DNA from: a halophilic archaeon J07HX64 | GTDB lineage: Archaea > Halobacteriota > Halobacteria > Halobacteriales > Haloarculaceae | Direction of reading: 5' to 3' | Length of the DNA: 15,756 nucleotides | NCBI GenBank assembly: GCA_000416085.1 | Contig: KE356579.1 | Coordinates: forward strand, 1,331,559 to 1,347,314 | In this document: positions 1 through 7,360 of the stretch, in pieces | Layout: each line of letters starts with the position of its first letter | Position numbering within the stretch: the stretch's first letter is position 1 | Notes under the pieces: generated by a model | Databases searched by the model: none | What the model was told of the DNA's origin: nothing | The model's input: only the letters and a program-made list of their open reading frames with translations | Made by a program: the position numbers and the translations under genes

Positions 1-42
1 AGTCGTCGCCAACTCCTCGCGGTTCTGTACGACCGGCATCAT
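1..42 (-). CDS. 5' end of an unidentified leftward gene (partial)
   Basis: Two adjacent ATG codons (42-40 and 39-37) open a frame that runs off the left edge and encodes MMPVVQNREELATT. The bases just before the start on this strand read GGTGGA, a plausible ribosome-binding site, and a TATA-like run (GAATAAAAAC, minus strand, 91-100) lies about 50 nt upstream, so a short leader is likely. The N-terminus loosely recalls haloarchaeal glycerate 2-kinases (an N-R-E-x-L-A-T start), but 14 residues cannot establish that. The gene is divergent from the histidine kinase. Confidence 0.45.
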   Translation of the reverse strand, partial: MMPVVQNREELATT

Positions 43-90
43 TCCACCCGGTGCAGAGTTACTGCCACAGCCACATATTAGACCTCATCT

Positions 91-100
91 GTTTTTATTC
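91..100 (-). promoter_or_regulatory. TATA-like element for the left-edge gene
   Basis: The minus strand reads GAATAAAAAC, an AT-rich run in otherwise GC-rich DNA, about 50 nt upstream of the ATG at 42. This spacing implies a leader of about 20 nt, which fits the GGTGGA ribosome-binding-like sequence before the start. The rest of the 43-477 gap holds nothing else I can assign. Confidence 0.35.
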
Positions 101-477
101 CGGTACCCTTCGGTGTCGGGGATTGGCGCTGTCTCCGGGTGCGTGAGGGCGCCCCCGCCGACAGCGGTCGTCCCTCTGCTCCAGTTGGCTCTGTGCCAGT
201 TGGTTGCTGACGCGGACCCGCTCGTCGGCTGTCGTCACTGGTACGGTGACGCTGGTATTGCCGTGGATTAGTCGTTTTGGGGGATCCACACCGACCGGTT
301 CAATCTTGCCCGGGGAACGGCACAGGTTGCCCCCCTTCCGCGGCCGAAACAGTAGGATTCCGCTGTGAGTGAGCCAGCCAGCGGAGCACGGGCGGGGTCG
401 AACACAGCATCGCGCCTCGATTCAGATTTTGATATCGTCGCAACACCCTCTTTACATCGGTCACGTAACTACCGTTG

Positions 478-3156
478 ATGTCCGTCACATTTCGCGAGCA
501 GATCCGGGTCCTCCACGTCGACGATAACCCGAATTTCGTGGAGCTGACGAAGACGTTTCTGGAACGCGAGAACGATCGGCTCACTGTCGAGACAGCAACC
601 AGTGCTGAGGAGGGGTTACAGCAGTTGGCCGAGTCCACGATAGACTGTATCGTGTCCGACTACGAGATGCCGGGGATGAGCGGCATCGAGTTTCACACGG
701 CCGTCACCGAGCATACTCCGAACGTGCCGTTTATTCTGTACACCGGCAAGGGGTCCGAGGAGGTGGCCAGTGACGCTATCAGTGCCGGGGTTACCGATTA
801 TCTTCAAAAGGAGGCTGGAACAGACGACTACGCGCTCCTGGCAAATCGAATAGATCACGCTGTTAATAGTCACCGACGCGATGGAAAACTGAGATTCCTG
901 CAAACACTCGAAACCGAACTCACAGAGCTCTCCATCGATTTTCTCCGGGCCGAGGAGCGTGGAATCGACAGTCTCGTTGACCGGACACTGGAGCGGATCG
1001 GAACGCTCGTCGGTGCAGATCGAACCTACGTCTTCGACGTTGATCACGAGGCCGAAACACTCACAAACACCAACGAGTGGTGTTCAGAGGGCGTCGAACC
1101 ACAGATCGACATGCTCCAGGGTATCCCACAGGAGACTCTCCCCTGGTGGATGCAGAGACTGGAACGGTTCGAGAGGGTAGTAATCCCGAACGTGTCGGAG
1201 TTACCCCCGGAGGCCGAAGCCGAACAGGAAATCCTCCAGGAACAGAACATCGAGTCGTTGGTTGTCACTCCGATGATCTCGAAGGGAGAACTTGTCGGTT
1301 TCATCGGGTTCGACTGGATAGAGGAGCAGGACCCGTGGTCGGACGAACTCATCGATATCCTGCGGATGGTCGGCGAACTCATCACGACTGCGCGCACCCG
1401 GAGGGCACGCGAGCGGGAGTTACGGACACTGCGAAGTCAGTACGAGACACTGGTCGAGAACTTCCCCGACGGTGCAGTGTTCCTGATCAACGCGGATCTG
1501 GAGTACGTGCGTGCTGGTGGCAAAGGACTGAGAAAGCTCGGCCTGTCTGCCGGCGATGTCGAGGGCAGGACACCCCACGCCCTGTTTCCCGAGAGCGTCG
1601 CCGACACGATCTGTTCACACTACGAGGACGCGCTGGACGGTACTGCCAGCACCTTTGAACAAGAGTATGGTGGCGAACGGTACCGGATTCAGACCGTTCC
1701 CGTTCGGAGCGGAGACGAGGAGAGACCACACGTGATGGCGGTGTCACGGAACATCACCGACCGCCGAGAGCGCCGGCAGGAGCTACAGCACACCCGCGAC
1801 CTGCTATCGAACATGGAGCGGTTGGCCGGGGTTGGCGCGTGGGAGTACGACCCCGAGGGGGACACGCTCGTGTCGACGGACGGAATCAACCGGGTTCACG
1901 GCCTCGACCTGGGGACGGATCCGACACTGGAGACGCTGTTCAGCTACGTTCATCCGGACGACCGGACCCAACTCACCAACCGGTTCGACGAGTGTGTCGA
2001 AACAGGCGAACCGTACGAGGTGGACGTGCGACTCACGACACCCGACGGGGAACAGCGGTGGGCGACCGCCCACGGGGAGCGGGTGAGGAACGGTGATTGT
2101 GAGGTGGTGAGAGGGTACATCCAGAACATCACAGAGGAACGGCGGCAGCGACTACGACTGGAGGAGGAAGCGGCCCGTACGGAGGCGCTTTTCGACAGGT
2201 CACCGGACATGATCGATATCCACGATACCGACGGTGAGATTCTCGATGTGAACCAACAGCTCGCCGAGAGGACCGGATATCTGAAGTCCGAACTCCTGGA
2301 GATGAACGTGTGGGATGTTGATGCCCGACTCACCCCCGAGGAGGCACGGACTCTCTGGGAGGGGATGGACCCCGACGACAGACAGCAGGTCGAAAGTGTC
2401 TACGAGTGTCGAGACGGCTCGAGATTCCCAGTCCAAATTCACATCAGGCGGCTCGATATCGAGCAAAAGGATCTGTTCGTCGTCATCAGTCGTGACATTA
2501 CCGAGCGAATCGAACGCGAACAGGAGCTGTCCGCACAGAACGAGCGCCTGGAGGAGTTTGTCAGCATCGTCAGCCACGACCTACGGAACCCACTCAGCGT
2601 CGCAACGGCTCGGCTCGAACTGGTACAGGACTCCCACGAGAGCGAGCACCTCGTCAAAGCGCTCAACGCAATCGACCGGAGTCAGACACTCATCGATGAC
2701 CTGTTGTGGTTGGCACGAGAGGGCAAGAGAGTGGTCGAGATCGATTCTGTCGCGCTCGCGAGTGTGGCCGAGAGCAGTTGGCAGACAACCGAAACAGCGT
2801 CGGCGACACTCGACACCGACACGATGCGGGTTATCCGAGCAGACCGGAGTCGACTCCAGCAACTGTTCGAGAACCTCTACCGGAATGCGGTCGAACACAG
2901 TAGCGTGGCCGTGACTGTCTCTGTTGGGGTGACAGAGGATGGGTTCTACGTGGCGGACACGGGCCCCGGTATCCCGGAGAGTGAGCGCGGTGATGTCTTC
3001 GAGGCGGGGTACTCGACAGACGAGGGCGGGACCGGGTTCGGCCTGCGGATTGTCGAACAGATTGTCGACGCACACGGGTGGGATATCACCGTGACCGAGA
3101 GCGAACAGGGTGGGGCGCGGTTCGAGATTATCGGCGTCGAGTTCACCGGTCGCTGA
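478..3156 (+). CDS. Hybrid sensor histidine kinase, REC-GAF-PAS-PAS-PAS-HisKA-HATPase
   Basis: This 892-aa protein is probably a cytosolic signalling kinase, with no membrane segment visible. An N-terminal receiver domain (about 8-128) has the acidic pair D15/D16, phospho-acceptor D61, T89 and K111. A GAF-like domain (about 155-307) and three PAS domains (about 316-436, 440-555, 562-680, each ending in an N/D-I-T-D/E-R-type signature) follow. The HisKA domain has H700 in VSHDLRNP, and the ATPase domain has N803 (N box), DTGPGIP from D827 and GTGFGLR near 851, so all catalytic motifs are present. I chose the ATG at 478; a TTG lies directly before it. A weak TATA-like TTTACA (451-456) would give a leaderless transcript. 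No separate response regulator lies nearby. In haloarchaea this architecture (receiver first, kinase last) is common and its stimulus is usually unknown. Length and motifs indicate an intact gene. Confidence 0.95.
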   Translation: MSVTFREQIRVLHVDDNPNFVELTKTFLERENDRLTVETATSAEEGLQQLAESTIDCIVSDYEMPGMSGIEFHTAVTEHTPNVPFILYTGKGSEEVASDAISAGVTDYLQKEAGTDDYALLANRIDHAVNSHRRDGKLRFLQTLETELTELSIDFLRAEERGIDSLVDRTLERIGTLVGADRTYVFDVDHEAETLTNTNEWCSEGVEPQIDMLQGIPQETLPWWMQRLERFERVVIPNVSELPPEAEAEQEILQEQNIESLVVTPMISKGELVGFIGFDWIEEQDPWSDELIDILRMVGELITTARTRRARERELRTLRSQYETLVENFPDGAVFLINADLEYVRAGGKGLRKLGLSAGDVEGRTPHALFPESVADTICSHYEDALDGTASTFEQEYGGERYRIQTVPVRSGDEERPHVMAVSRNITDRRERRQELQHTRDLLSNMERLAGVGAWEYDPEGDTLVSTDGINRVHGLDLGTDPTLETLFSYVHPDDRTQLTNRFDECVETGEPYEVDVRLTTPDGEQRWATAHGERVRNGDCEVVRGYIQNITEERRQRLRLEEEAARTEALFDRSPDMIDIHDTDGEILDVNQQLAERTGYLKSELLEMNVWDVDARLTPEEARTLWEGMDPDDRQQVESVYECRDGSRFPVQIHIRRLDIEQKDLFVVISRDITERIEREQELSAQNERLEEFVSIVSHDLRNPLSVATARLELVQDSHESEHLVKALNAIDRSQTLIDDLLWLAREGKRVVEIDSVALASVAESSWQTTETASATLDTDTMRVIRADRSRLQQLFENLYRNAVEHSSVAVTVSVGVTEDGFYVADTGPGIPESERGDVFEAGYSTDEGGTGFGLRIVEQIVDAHGWDITVTESEQGGARFEIIGVEFTGR

Positions 3157-3186
3157 CGTGTCTTGATCATCGCTGTGGATTCACAC

Positions 3187-3204
3187 CCCGCCCGACGGGG
3201 CGGG
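3187..3204. repeat. GC-rich hairpin between convergent genes
   Basis: CCCGCCC (3187-3193) and GGGCGGG (3198-3204) form a perfect 7-bp stem with the 4-nt loop GACG. It lies 30 nt beyond the kinase stop and between two convergent genes, so it could help end either transcript. No T run follows. Similar GC hairpins also occur at the ends of haloarchaeal IS200/IS605 elements, so the role is open. Confidence 0.5.
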
Positions 3205-3344
3205 AGTTCGCAGAGACCCGACAGTGCGACCGGCGCCACGAACGACCGTTCGGTCACAGCTGTCTCGTGTGCAGCCCGGGCCTTACTGTTCCTCTACCCG
3301 GTATGTGTCGGCCTCGTCGTGCTGGTCTCCGGACGGGAGCGCGG

Positions 3345-4010
3345 TCACCGCCAGGTCCGGAACGCATCGTCACCCCAGGGTCGAAAGTCGACATCGAAAC
3401 TCCAGGCGTCGCGGTCCTGTTCGACGAGGTGGAGGAACTCCTCGGCGAGCACGTCGGGGTCCGCACGCTTCTCGTCGGGGATCTCGTCGGGGATACTCTC
3501 GCTGTTGACCCGGCCGTCGATGAACACGTGAGCCACGTGCACACCCTCTGGGGCCAGTTGTGCTGCCATCTCCCGGGCGATCCACCGGGCAAAGTCCCCG
3601 GTGTTCAGGATCACGGTCCCACCGTCCTCACGCAGGTCGGCCAGCAGTTCGTCGACGACGAGCGTGAACCCGTAGCATACAGTGTCGAGTGTCGTGGCCA
3701 ACTCCTCGGGATCGCTGTCCAGTGGGCCACTCCATCCAGGAGCAGGTGTGTTGTGAACGTAGACGTCCACCGTTCCGAACAGGTCGTTGACCGCCGAAAC
3801 GCCGTCTCTCACGGCTTCGGGATCGGTCACGTCAACCTGCACGGCACCGACATCACCTGCGGTCTCCGCTCGCAGGTCCTCCGCAAGACGATCTGTGAAC
3901 CCGTTGCTTCGCGCCCACAGGGCAACCTGATCGCCCTCCTCCGCGAAGCGTCGTGCCAGTGATGCTCCGGTTGTCGGTCCGACTCCACCGATAACGACAG
4001 TACGAGGCAT
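3345..4010 (-). CDS. Short-chain dehydrogenase/reductase-like protein lacking the catalytic segment
   Basis: This 221-aa Rossmann-fold protein belongs to the SDR superfamily. The nucleotide-binding motif GGVGPTTG is at residues 8-15, HNTP (86-89) replaces the usual NNAG, and the C-terminal part (HVAHVFIDGRV, later HLVEQDRDAW) matches a group of haloarchaeal SDRs. Strand beta-5 (TVILNTGD, 132-139) runs directly into the following helix (FARWIAREMAAQLAPEG). In relatives about 15-17 residues stand between them, carrying the serine/tyrosine and the lysine of the YxxxK active site. Here no Tyr-x-x-x-Lys is present, so catalysis by the usual mechanism is unlikely. The ATG at 4010 is favoured over longer starts because TTTATA lies 24-29 nt upstream, giving a leaderless mRNA, and because the Rossmann strand begins right after it. 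The gene converges on the histidine kinase. Confidence 0.85.
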   Translation of the reverse strand: MPRTVVIGGVGPTTGASLARRFAEEGDQVALWARSNGFTDRLAEDLRAETAGDVGAVQVDVTDPEAVRDGVSAVNDLFGTVDVYVHNTPAPGWSGPLDSDPEELATTLDTVCYGFTLVVDELLADLREDGGTVILNTGDFARWIAREMAAQLAPEGVHVAHVFIDGRVNSESIPDEIPDEKRADPDVLAEEFLHLVEQDRDAWSFDVDFRPWGDDAFRTWR

Positions 4011-4033
4011 ACTCACTGTACGACACAGAGGAG

Positions 4034-4039
4034 TATAAA
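4034..4039 (-). promoter_or_regulatory. TATA box of the SDR-like gene
   Basis: TTTATA on the minus strand lies 24-29 nt before the ATG at 4010. This is the distance that places transcription start at or next to the start codon in archaea, so the mRNA is probably leaderless. It also argues against the upstream in-frame starts. Confidence 0.7.
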
Positions 4040-4114
4040 CGGCCGCTGGAGCCCGTTTCAGCGTGGGTTGTCCTGTTTTGTCGGTCAGAGTGAACGCACC
4101 GCACGCGACGTCAC

Positions 4115-4366
4115 TCACCGTCGCGCTTGCTTGACGATGTCGGCGTCTGCCGCGAGGCGATCGACGGGGTTCGGGCCAGCGACCAGAGCGACGACACACT
4201 CGCCCGCGCCGTCGCTCTCTATACAGGTCACTCCACCACCGGTCACGGAGAGTCGACCCTCGCCACCCACTGCGATGGAACCACCACGAGCGGGGAGTCG
4301 AGCACGACGTATATCACGTAGGACACGTCTCGAATCGACCGGAGATTCAGATATATCAGAAAGCAA
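4115..4366 (-). CDS. Small hypothetical protein, 83 aa, TTG start
   Basis: I do not recognise this family. The frame opens at TTG (4366) and encodes LSDISESPVDSRRV, then a glycine-rich stretch, and ends ADADIVKQARR. The last two thirds have the strong G/C third-position bias of real haloarchaeal genes; the first 15 codons are more AT-rich. TTG is chosen because an AT-rich element (4394-4400) lies 28-34 nt upstream on this strand, suggesting a leaderless transcript that begins at the TTG. No membrane segment or metal-binding motif is visible. It is transcribed in the same direction as the SDR-like gene 104 nt downstream, which has its own TATA box, so the two are probably separate units. Confidence 0.6.
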   Translation of the reverse strand: MLSDISESPVDSRRVLRDIRRARLPARGGSIAVGGEGRLSVTGGGVTCIESDGAGECVVALVAGPNPVDRLAADADIVKQARR

Positions 4367-4391
4367 TTGAAAAAGGTAGTAGTTACGTAGG

Positions 4392-4401
4392 GCTTATTAA
4401 C
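4392..4401. promoter_or_regulatory. Shared, nearly symmetrical TATA element of a divergent gene pair
   Basis: GCTTATTAAC (plus strand) reads GTTAATAAGC on the minus strand, so it offers a TATA-like core both ways. Its centre (about 4397) is 30 nt from the GTG at 4427 and 31 nt from the TTG at 4366. Both genes would then have leaderless transcripts driven from one AT-rich site. Confidence 0.55.
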
Positions 4402-4426
4402 TCGTACCCCCTTCTTCAGTTCACGT

Positions 4427-4576
4427 GTGATAGGTCTGCTGGCAATATTGCGGGACGGCAGCGGTCAAGTGGAGGAGGACCGGCACCACGAGTGCCGTAC
4501 GTGCGGAAAGAACCTGACGAGAGACGATACCTCGTGCCCAGTTTGCGGTGGTGATGTCGCCACGTACACGCTCTGA
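4427..4576 (+). CDS. Small zinc-ribbon protein with two CxxCG knuckles, 49 aa
   Basis: A GTG start encodes a 49-residue protein with the zinc knuckles CRTCG (Cys23, Cys26) and CPVCG (Cys37, Cys40), separated by a short polar linker. Four cysteines in this spacing should bind one zinc ion as a rubredoxin-like ribbon. Haloarchaeal genomes encode many such CPxCG-type micro-proteins; those studied act in regulation, but the role of this one cannot be read from sequence. The N-terminal segment (IGLLAILRDGSG) is mildly hydrophobic, and the knuckle region is acidic and basic in patches. The GTG at 4427 is favoured because the AT-rich element centred at about 4397 is 30 nt upstream. It is divergent from the 83-aa gene. 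Confidence 0.75.
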   Translation: MIGLLAILRDGSGQVEEDRHHECRTCGKNLTRDDTSCPVCGGDVATYTL

Positions 4577-4975
4577 GCTATCAGTTACAGTCCGGGATAT
4601 ACCGTTCTGCATATGTCTAATCTGATTGATTGTACACCTGTTGATGATTCCGCCGATCGGAGAACTATCCCAGATTGTTAGACGTATCGATAACTGACCT
4701 GTAGCCGGTGGTCGTCTGGAGATCCATCGCCACAAGTAGGACCTGTTCCGGGGATCCACACGAACTGTACCCAGCGTGTGAGACACCCGCTCCCGCGAGA
4801 GCGGTAGTCTATATCGATTAGTTACACGAGCGAGGGTTCGGATAGATGCCGGCAGAGCAACCCCCACTCGGGATCGTCCGGACGTGTGAGTAAGCTCAGC
4901 ACATCTGTGGCAGGTAACTGTACACTCGGGGTCAATCGTACACTCCACAGTCCGGGGTGTGCCGTCCAGCCAGTT
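4577..4975. other. Gene-poor interval
   Basis: I find no convincing gene in these 400 bp. A 22-codon ATG frame (4613-4681, MSNLIDCTPV..., ending at TAG) has a GATATA-like run about 20-25 nt upstream, but it is too short to support. A 6-bp hairpin (CCGCTC 4787-4792, GAGCGG 4799-4804) could be a transcript end. Confidence 0.5.
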
Positions 4976-5386
4976 CTACCGAGGGGCAAGCAGCCAACCC
5001 AGCGCCAGGAGTCCGCCGAGGACTGCCAGAATGAACGCCGCGGTCAGAGCGGTGACTGTGAGCAGTTCCTCCGGCCCGTCGGTGAGCCACACCGATGAGG
5101 CCGCGAGGAGTCCGTTTGCGACCACGGCACCGAACCCGAGGAGAGCGGCAGCGGTGAGCGCCCACTGCCGGGGAAACGGAAGATCGACGAACCGCCCGAG
5201 CAGCCCGACCGCGAGAGAACCCACCCCGATGACGATAGCGGCCGCGACGACCGTGACAGGTCCGGGGTCACCGATCTCGAGACCGGCGTCAACAATACCG
5301 ACCGTCCCGAATACGAGGGTGCTCAATGCCGAACTTTCGATCAGCCACGGTTCCGGATCGGGGCGTCCCGATTCAGTCTCACTCAT
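4976..5386 (-). CDS. Four-helix integral membrane protein, 136 aa
   Basis: I do not recognise a named family. After an acidic polar N-terminus (residues 1-14, SETESGRPDPEP) there are four hydrophobic stretches, about 18-36, 43-65, 75-101 and 107-133, rich in Ala, Val, Leu and Gly, with short acidic loops. The last helix ends at the C-terminus (LAPR). No catalytic or metal-binding motif is visible. The ATG at 5386 is favoured over the longer frame: TTTATA (5418-5423) lies 32-37 nt upstream, the protein becomes typically haloarchaeal there, and the residues encoded further upstream are basic and low in coding bias. The nearest leftward neighbour upstream is 140 nt away, so it is probably transcribed alone. 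Confidence 0.75.
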   Translation of the reverse strand: MSETESGRPDPEPWLIESSALSTLVFGTVGIVDAGLEIGDPGPVTVVAAAIVIGVGSLAVGLLGRFVDLPFPRQWALTAAALLGFGAVVANGLLAASSVWLTDGPEELLTVTALTAAFILAVLGGLLALGWLLAPR

Positions 5387-5417
5387 TATTTCCGTGGTTG
5401 TGATTGCGGAGTAGTAG

Positions 5418-5423
5418 TATAAA
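5418..5423 (-). promoter_or_regulatory. TATA box of the 136-aa membrane protein gene
   Basis: TTTATA on the minus strand lies 32-37 nt upstream of the ATG at 5386, giving a predicted leader of only a few nucleotides. Confidence 0.6.
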
Positions 5424-5454
5424 TCTAACGGGTGGTTACACTCCTGCTGTACTA

Positions 5455-5507
5455 CCCCGGTCGCCGACCGGGGCCGGCGGGGTCCACGAGCGCCGCCACA
5501 GCGGCGC
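5455..5507. repeat. Two adjacent GC hairpins
   Basis: CCCCGGTC (5455-5462) pairs with GACCGGGG (5466-5473) around a 3-nt loop. GCGCCGC (5490-5496) pairs with GCGGCGC (5501-5507) around the loop CACA. Both are perfect. They lie between the stop of the 47-aa gene (5527) and the promoter of the next leftward gene, so they may terminate the small operon upstream. No T run is attached. Confidence 0.5.
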
Positions 5508-5526
5508 GGCGCCTGTCGGTGGTGGC

Positions 5527-5670
5527 TCACTCGATATCTGGCAGTTGGCGGTCGGTATCCCCGTCTGGGCTCCCTGAACGCGCGAACGTGGGCGCGGTAT
5601 CCTCAAGCTTCCGGGCGTACCGACCGGCCGACCGGACGAGGGAGCACCCTGAGGACAGAGAGGTTGTCAT
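5527..5670 (-). CDS. Hypothetical micro-protein, 47 aa
   Basis: A short ATG frame encodes MTTSLSSGCSLVRSAGRYARKLEDTAPTFARSGSPDGDTDRQLPDIE in total, shown here by its ends: MTTSLSSGCS at the start and DTDRQLPDIE at the end. Third-position GC bias is strong and the C-terminal half is acidic and proline/glycine-rich, as in real haloarchaeal proteins. A short amphipathic helix is likely at about 11-23 (LVRSAGRYARKLE). It begins 10 nt after the stop of the 64-aa membrane gene on the same strand, so the two probably form an operon. No motif reveals a function and I do not recognise a family. Confidence 0.55.
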   Translation of the reverse strand: MTTSLSSGCSLVRSAGRYARKLEDTAPTFARSGSPDGDTDRQLPDIE

Positions 5671-5680
5671 TCTCGTCTAT

Positions 5681-5875
5681 TTAGAGCAGGCCCAGCGCCG
5701 TGTTCAGCAGCACCGCGGTCAGCGCGCCGAGGGTGAACATCAGCGTCACCACCGGCATAGCCAGCAGCGCGACAAAGGCAGGCACGGCTGCCGCGTAGAC
5801 CAGCAGGCCACGGGCGCTGTAGGTTTCGCGAGCGGTTCGTGCGTGGGTCGACGGCGTGTGGGGCGTCGGTGACAT
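5681..5875 (-). CDS. Two-helix small membrane protein, 64 aa
   Basis: The protein has a Thr/Ser/His-rich hydrophilic N-terminus (1-21) and two closely spaced membrane helices (about 24-41 and 43-63), the second reaching the C-terminus (NTALGLL). I do not recognise a family. The ATG at 5875 is preferred over the in-frame start five codons upstream because a TATA-like TTTTA (5904-5908, minus strand) lies 29-33 nt before it. It is the first gene of a probable pair with the 47-aa protein 10 nt downstream. A two-helix protein of this size could be a subunit of a membrane complex, but nothing shows which. Confidence 0.65.
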   Translation of the reverse strand: MSPTPHTPSTHARTARETYSARGLLVYAAAVPAFVALLAMPVVTLMFTLGALTAVLLNTALGLL

Positions 5876-5903
5876 CGTATCTATACCCACGGGCTACACC
5901 CAC

Positions 5904-5908
5904 TAAAA
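5904..5908 (-). promoter_or_regulatory. TATA-like element of the 64-aa/47-aa operon
   Basis: CTTTTAG on the minus strand lies about 29-33 nt upstream of the ATG at 5875, consistent with a leaderless or near-leaderless mRNA. The remaining intergenic DNA to 6133 shows nothing else I can assign. Confidence 0.5.
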
Positions 5909-6133
5909 GCTAATCTGAACAACATTTCTGTAGCGAGCGTTACTGAAACGTTCTTCACCTCTACCGCGGAGAGGGAGCTCTACCCCGACGTGCGCCGCCG
6001 TGAGGGGGGCGCCCGTGGTCGTGTCACAGGTCGTCTGAAACCCGGGTCATCCCACACACTCGGGGAATACCGGTAGAGATAGCCGGACTACCCGGATCGG
6101 TAGCCTGACCGCTGGGCTCTCGAGTTGGTCTCC

Positions 6134-7030
6134 TCAGTTGGTCACAGCGAGAACGACCCCGGCAGAGATGATGGTTGCACCGACACTCCGCCGCAGGAGG
6201 TGCTGTTCCTGTAGCCCGACACTGCTCACCAGCACGACGAGGACAATATTCGACTTGAACAGGATCGCGGCCTGTGTCGCACTCGGAGCGACACCGAACG
6301 TGACCAGGGTGGCTCCAAGGCCGACAAACTGGACGACCCCGAGCACCCCCTTGTCGCGTCGGTAGAGTGTACTTAACCGCTCCCGTTGCTCGGTGAACCC
6401 ACGGCTGCTCTGTCTGTGTAGTCGGAGAGTCGTTCCCGCACAGACGAACAGAACAATCGTCGCCGACACGTAGAGGGGATGTACACTGGCTGTCGCGATA
6501 CCGTCGAGTGTCGAGGTCACACCGAAGATGATGTTCGCGGACAGCGCCAACACAACCGCCTCGGTGTCCGAGGATCGCACGATACTTTGGAGTTTGTTCT
6601 GCTCGGAGGTCACAACCGCCGCACCAGCGGCGCTGAGTACGCTGCCGACGACCACTGTCGGAGGAACGACTGTGTTCCTGAGAAGCGGCTCGACAGCGGA
6701 GGTCACCACCGGTGAGAGCGACATCAGCGGAACGACGACCGAGGCGTCCTCCCGGTTGAGCGCTCTGAACACGACGAACGCACCGACGACATTCAGGAAA
6801 CCGGTCGACAGCATCGCGACCGTCCCGACAGGTGCTCCCGAGAACCCCTCAGAGAGCAAGAGCCACGCCACCGTCGGCACGAACAACAAAAGCGCGACTG
6901 TATCCCGGACAAAGAGCACCTCGGCCTCCGAGGAGTCGGCCAGGAGATACTTCTGATACGGGCTCATCACCACGCGACCAACAACAGCGACTGTACCTGT
7001 GAGCACCCACAACGGAAGCGGTGGTATCAT
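6134..7030 (-). CDS. EamA/DMT-superfamily transporter
   Basis: This 298-aa protein has about ten hydrophobic helices in two homologous halves (about 5-140 and 155-297), the EamA pattern of drug/metabolite transporters. The FRALNREDASVVVPLMSLSP segment in the first half and the PSATQAAILFKSNIVLVVL segment in the second occupy the conserved helix 3-4 positions of each repeat, and each half ends in a glycine-rich helix (SVLSAAGAAVVT; ATIISAGVVLAVTN). Length matches the family. Substrates of this superfamily range from amino acids to nucleotide precursors and cannot be inferred here. The ATG at 7030 begins directly before the first helix. Upstream lies a long inverted repeat (7094-7155), which may belong to the promoter region or end an upstream transcript. 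Confidence 0.85.
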   Translation of the reverse strand: MIPPLPLWVLTGTVAVVGRVVMSPYQKYLLADSSEAEVLFVRDTVALLLFVPTVAWLLLSEGFSGAPVGTVAMLSTGFLNVVGAFVVFRALNREDASVVVPLMSLSPVVTSAVEPLLRNTVVPPTVVVGSVLSAAGAAVVTSEQNKLQSIVRSSDTEAVVLALSANIIFGVTSTLDGIATASVHPLYVSATIVLFVCAGTTLRLHRQSSRGFTEQRERLSTLYRRDKGVLGVVQFVGLGATLVTFGVAPSATQAAILFKSNIVLVVLVSSVGLQEQHLLRRSVGATIISAGVVLAVTN

Positions 7031-7083
7031 CGCCGCACACAGTGGACTACTGCGACACCCATGTGATACTACTAGCTGTGCTC

Positions 7084-7155
7084 AAAAAAAAGTGGACTGT
7101 GATAGAACACCCCACTGAACAAACTGACCGACCCCGAGGTGGTCTATCACAGTCC
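7084..7155 (-). repeat. 18-bp inverted repeat followed by a T run (terminator-like or element remnant)
   Basis: GGACTGTGATAGAACACC (7094-7111) and GGTGGTCTATCACAGTCC (7138-7155) are inverted copies with one mismatch, around a 26-nt spacer. On the minus strand the hairpin is followed after ACT by about eight T residues (7091-7084). This resembles an intrinsic terminator, but it sits between the 171-aa membrane gene (ends 7361) and the EamA gene (starts 7030), over 200 nt beyond the former. Fused terminal repeats of a lost insertion element would look similar; no flanking target duplication is evident. Confidence 0.7.
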
Positions 7156-7360
7156 GTTGGGTGTCTTTACCCCTGTTTGACCGAAGATCATCTCGGGTAC
7201 GACACCGTTCGATAGCCGGGACGCCCCGGTGACCGTCGGTTCGCGGGTGAGTGCAGTTTCCGGTGTGCCGATACCGAGGACAGGAGTATTCTCCGACCAG
7301 GGGGCGGGTGAGAGTCCACGTGGTCCTCTTCCGTGGCCTCGCGATCCGACGAGGCGATTA

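Noticed and set aside
95..289. Leftward 64-codon frame upstream of the kinase
   Set aside because: Third positions are moderately GC-rich, but the second half is Arg/His/Pro-rich, no promoter or motif is visible and I recognise no family. Probably chance.
282..291. GGATCCACAC at 282-291 and 4752-4761, with GGATTCACAC at 3177-3186
   Set aside because: Ten-base matches in GC-rich DNA with no further shared flanks; too short to call a repeat family.
4421..4948. Leftward 175-codon frame opposite the zinc-ribbon gene
   Set aside because: Antisense shadow of the 49-aa gene and non-coding DNA; Arg/Thr-rich with no coding bias.
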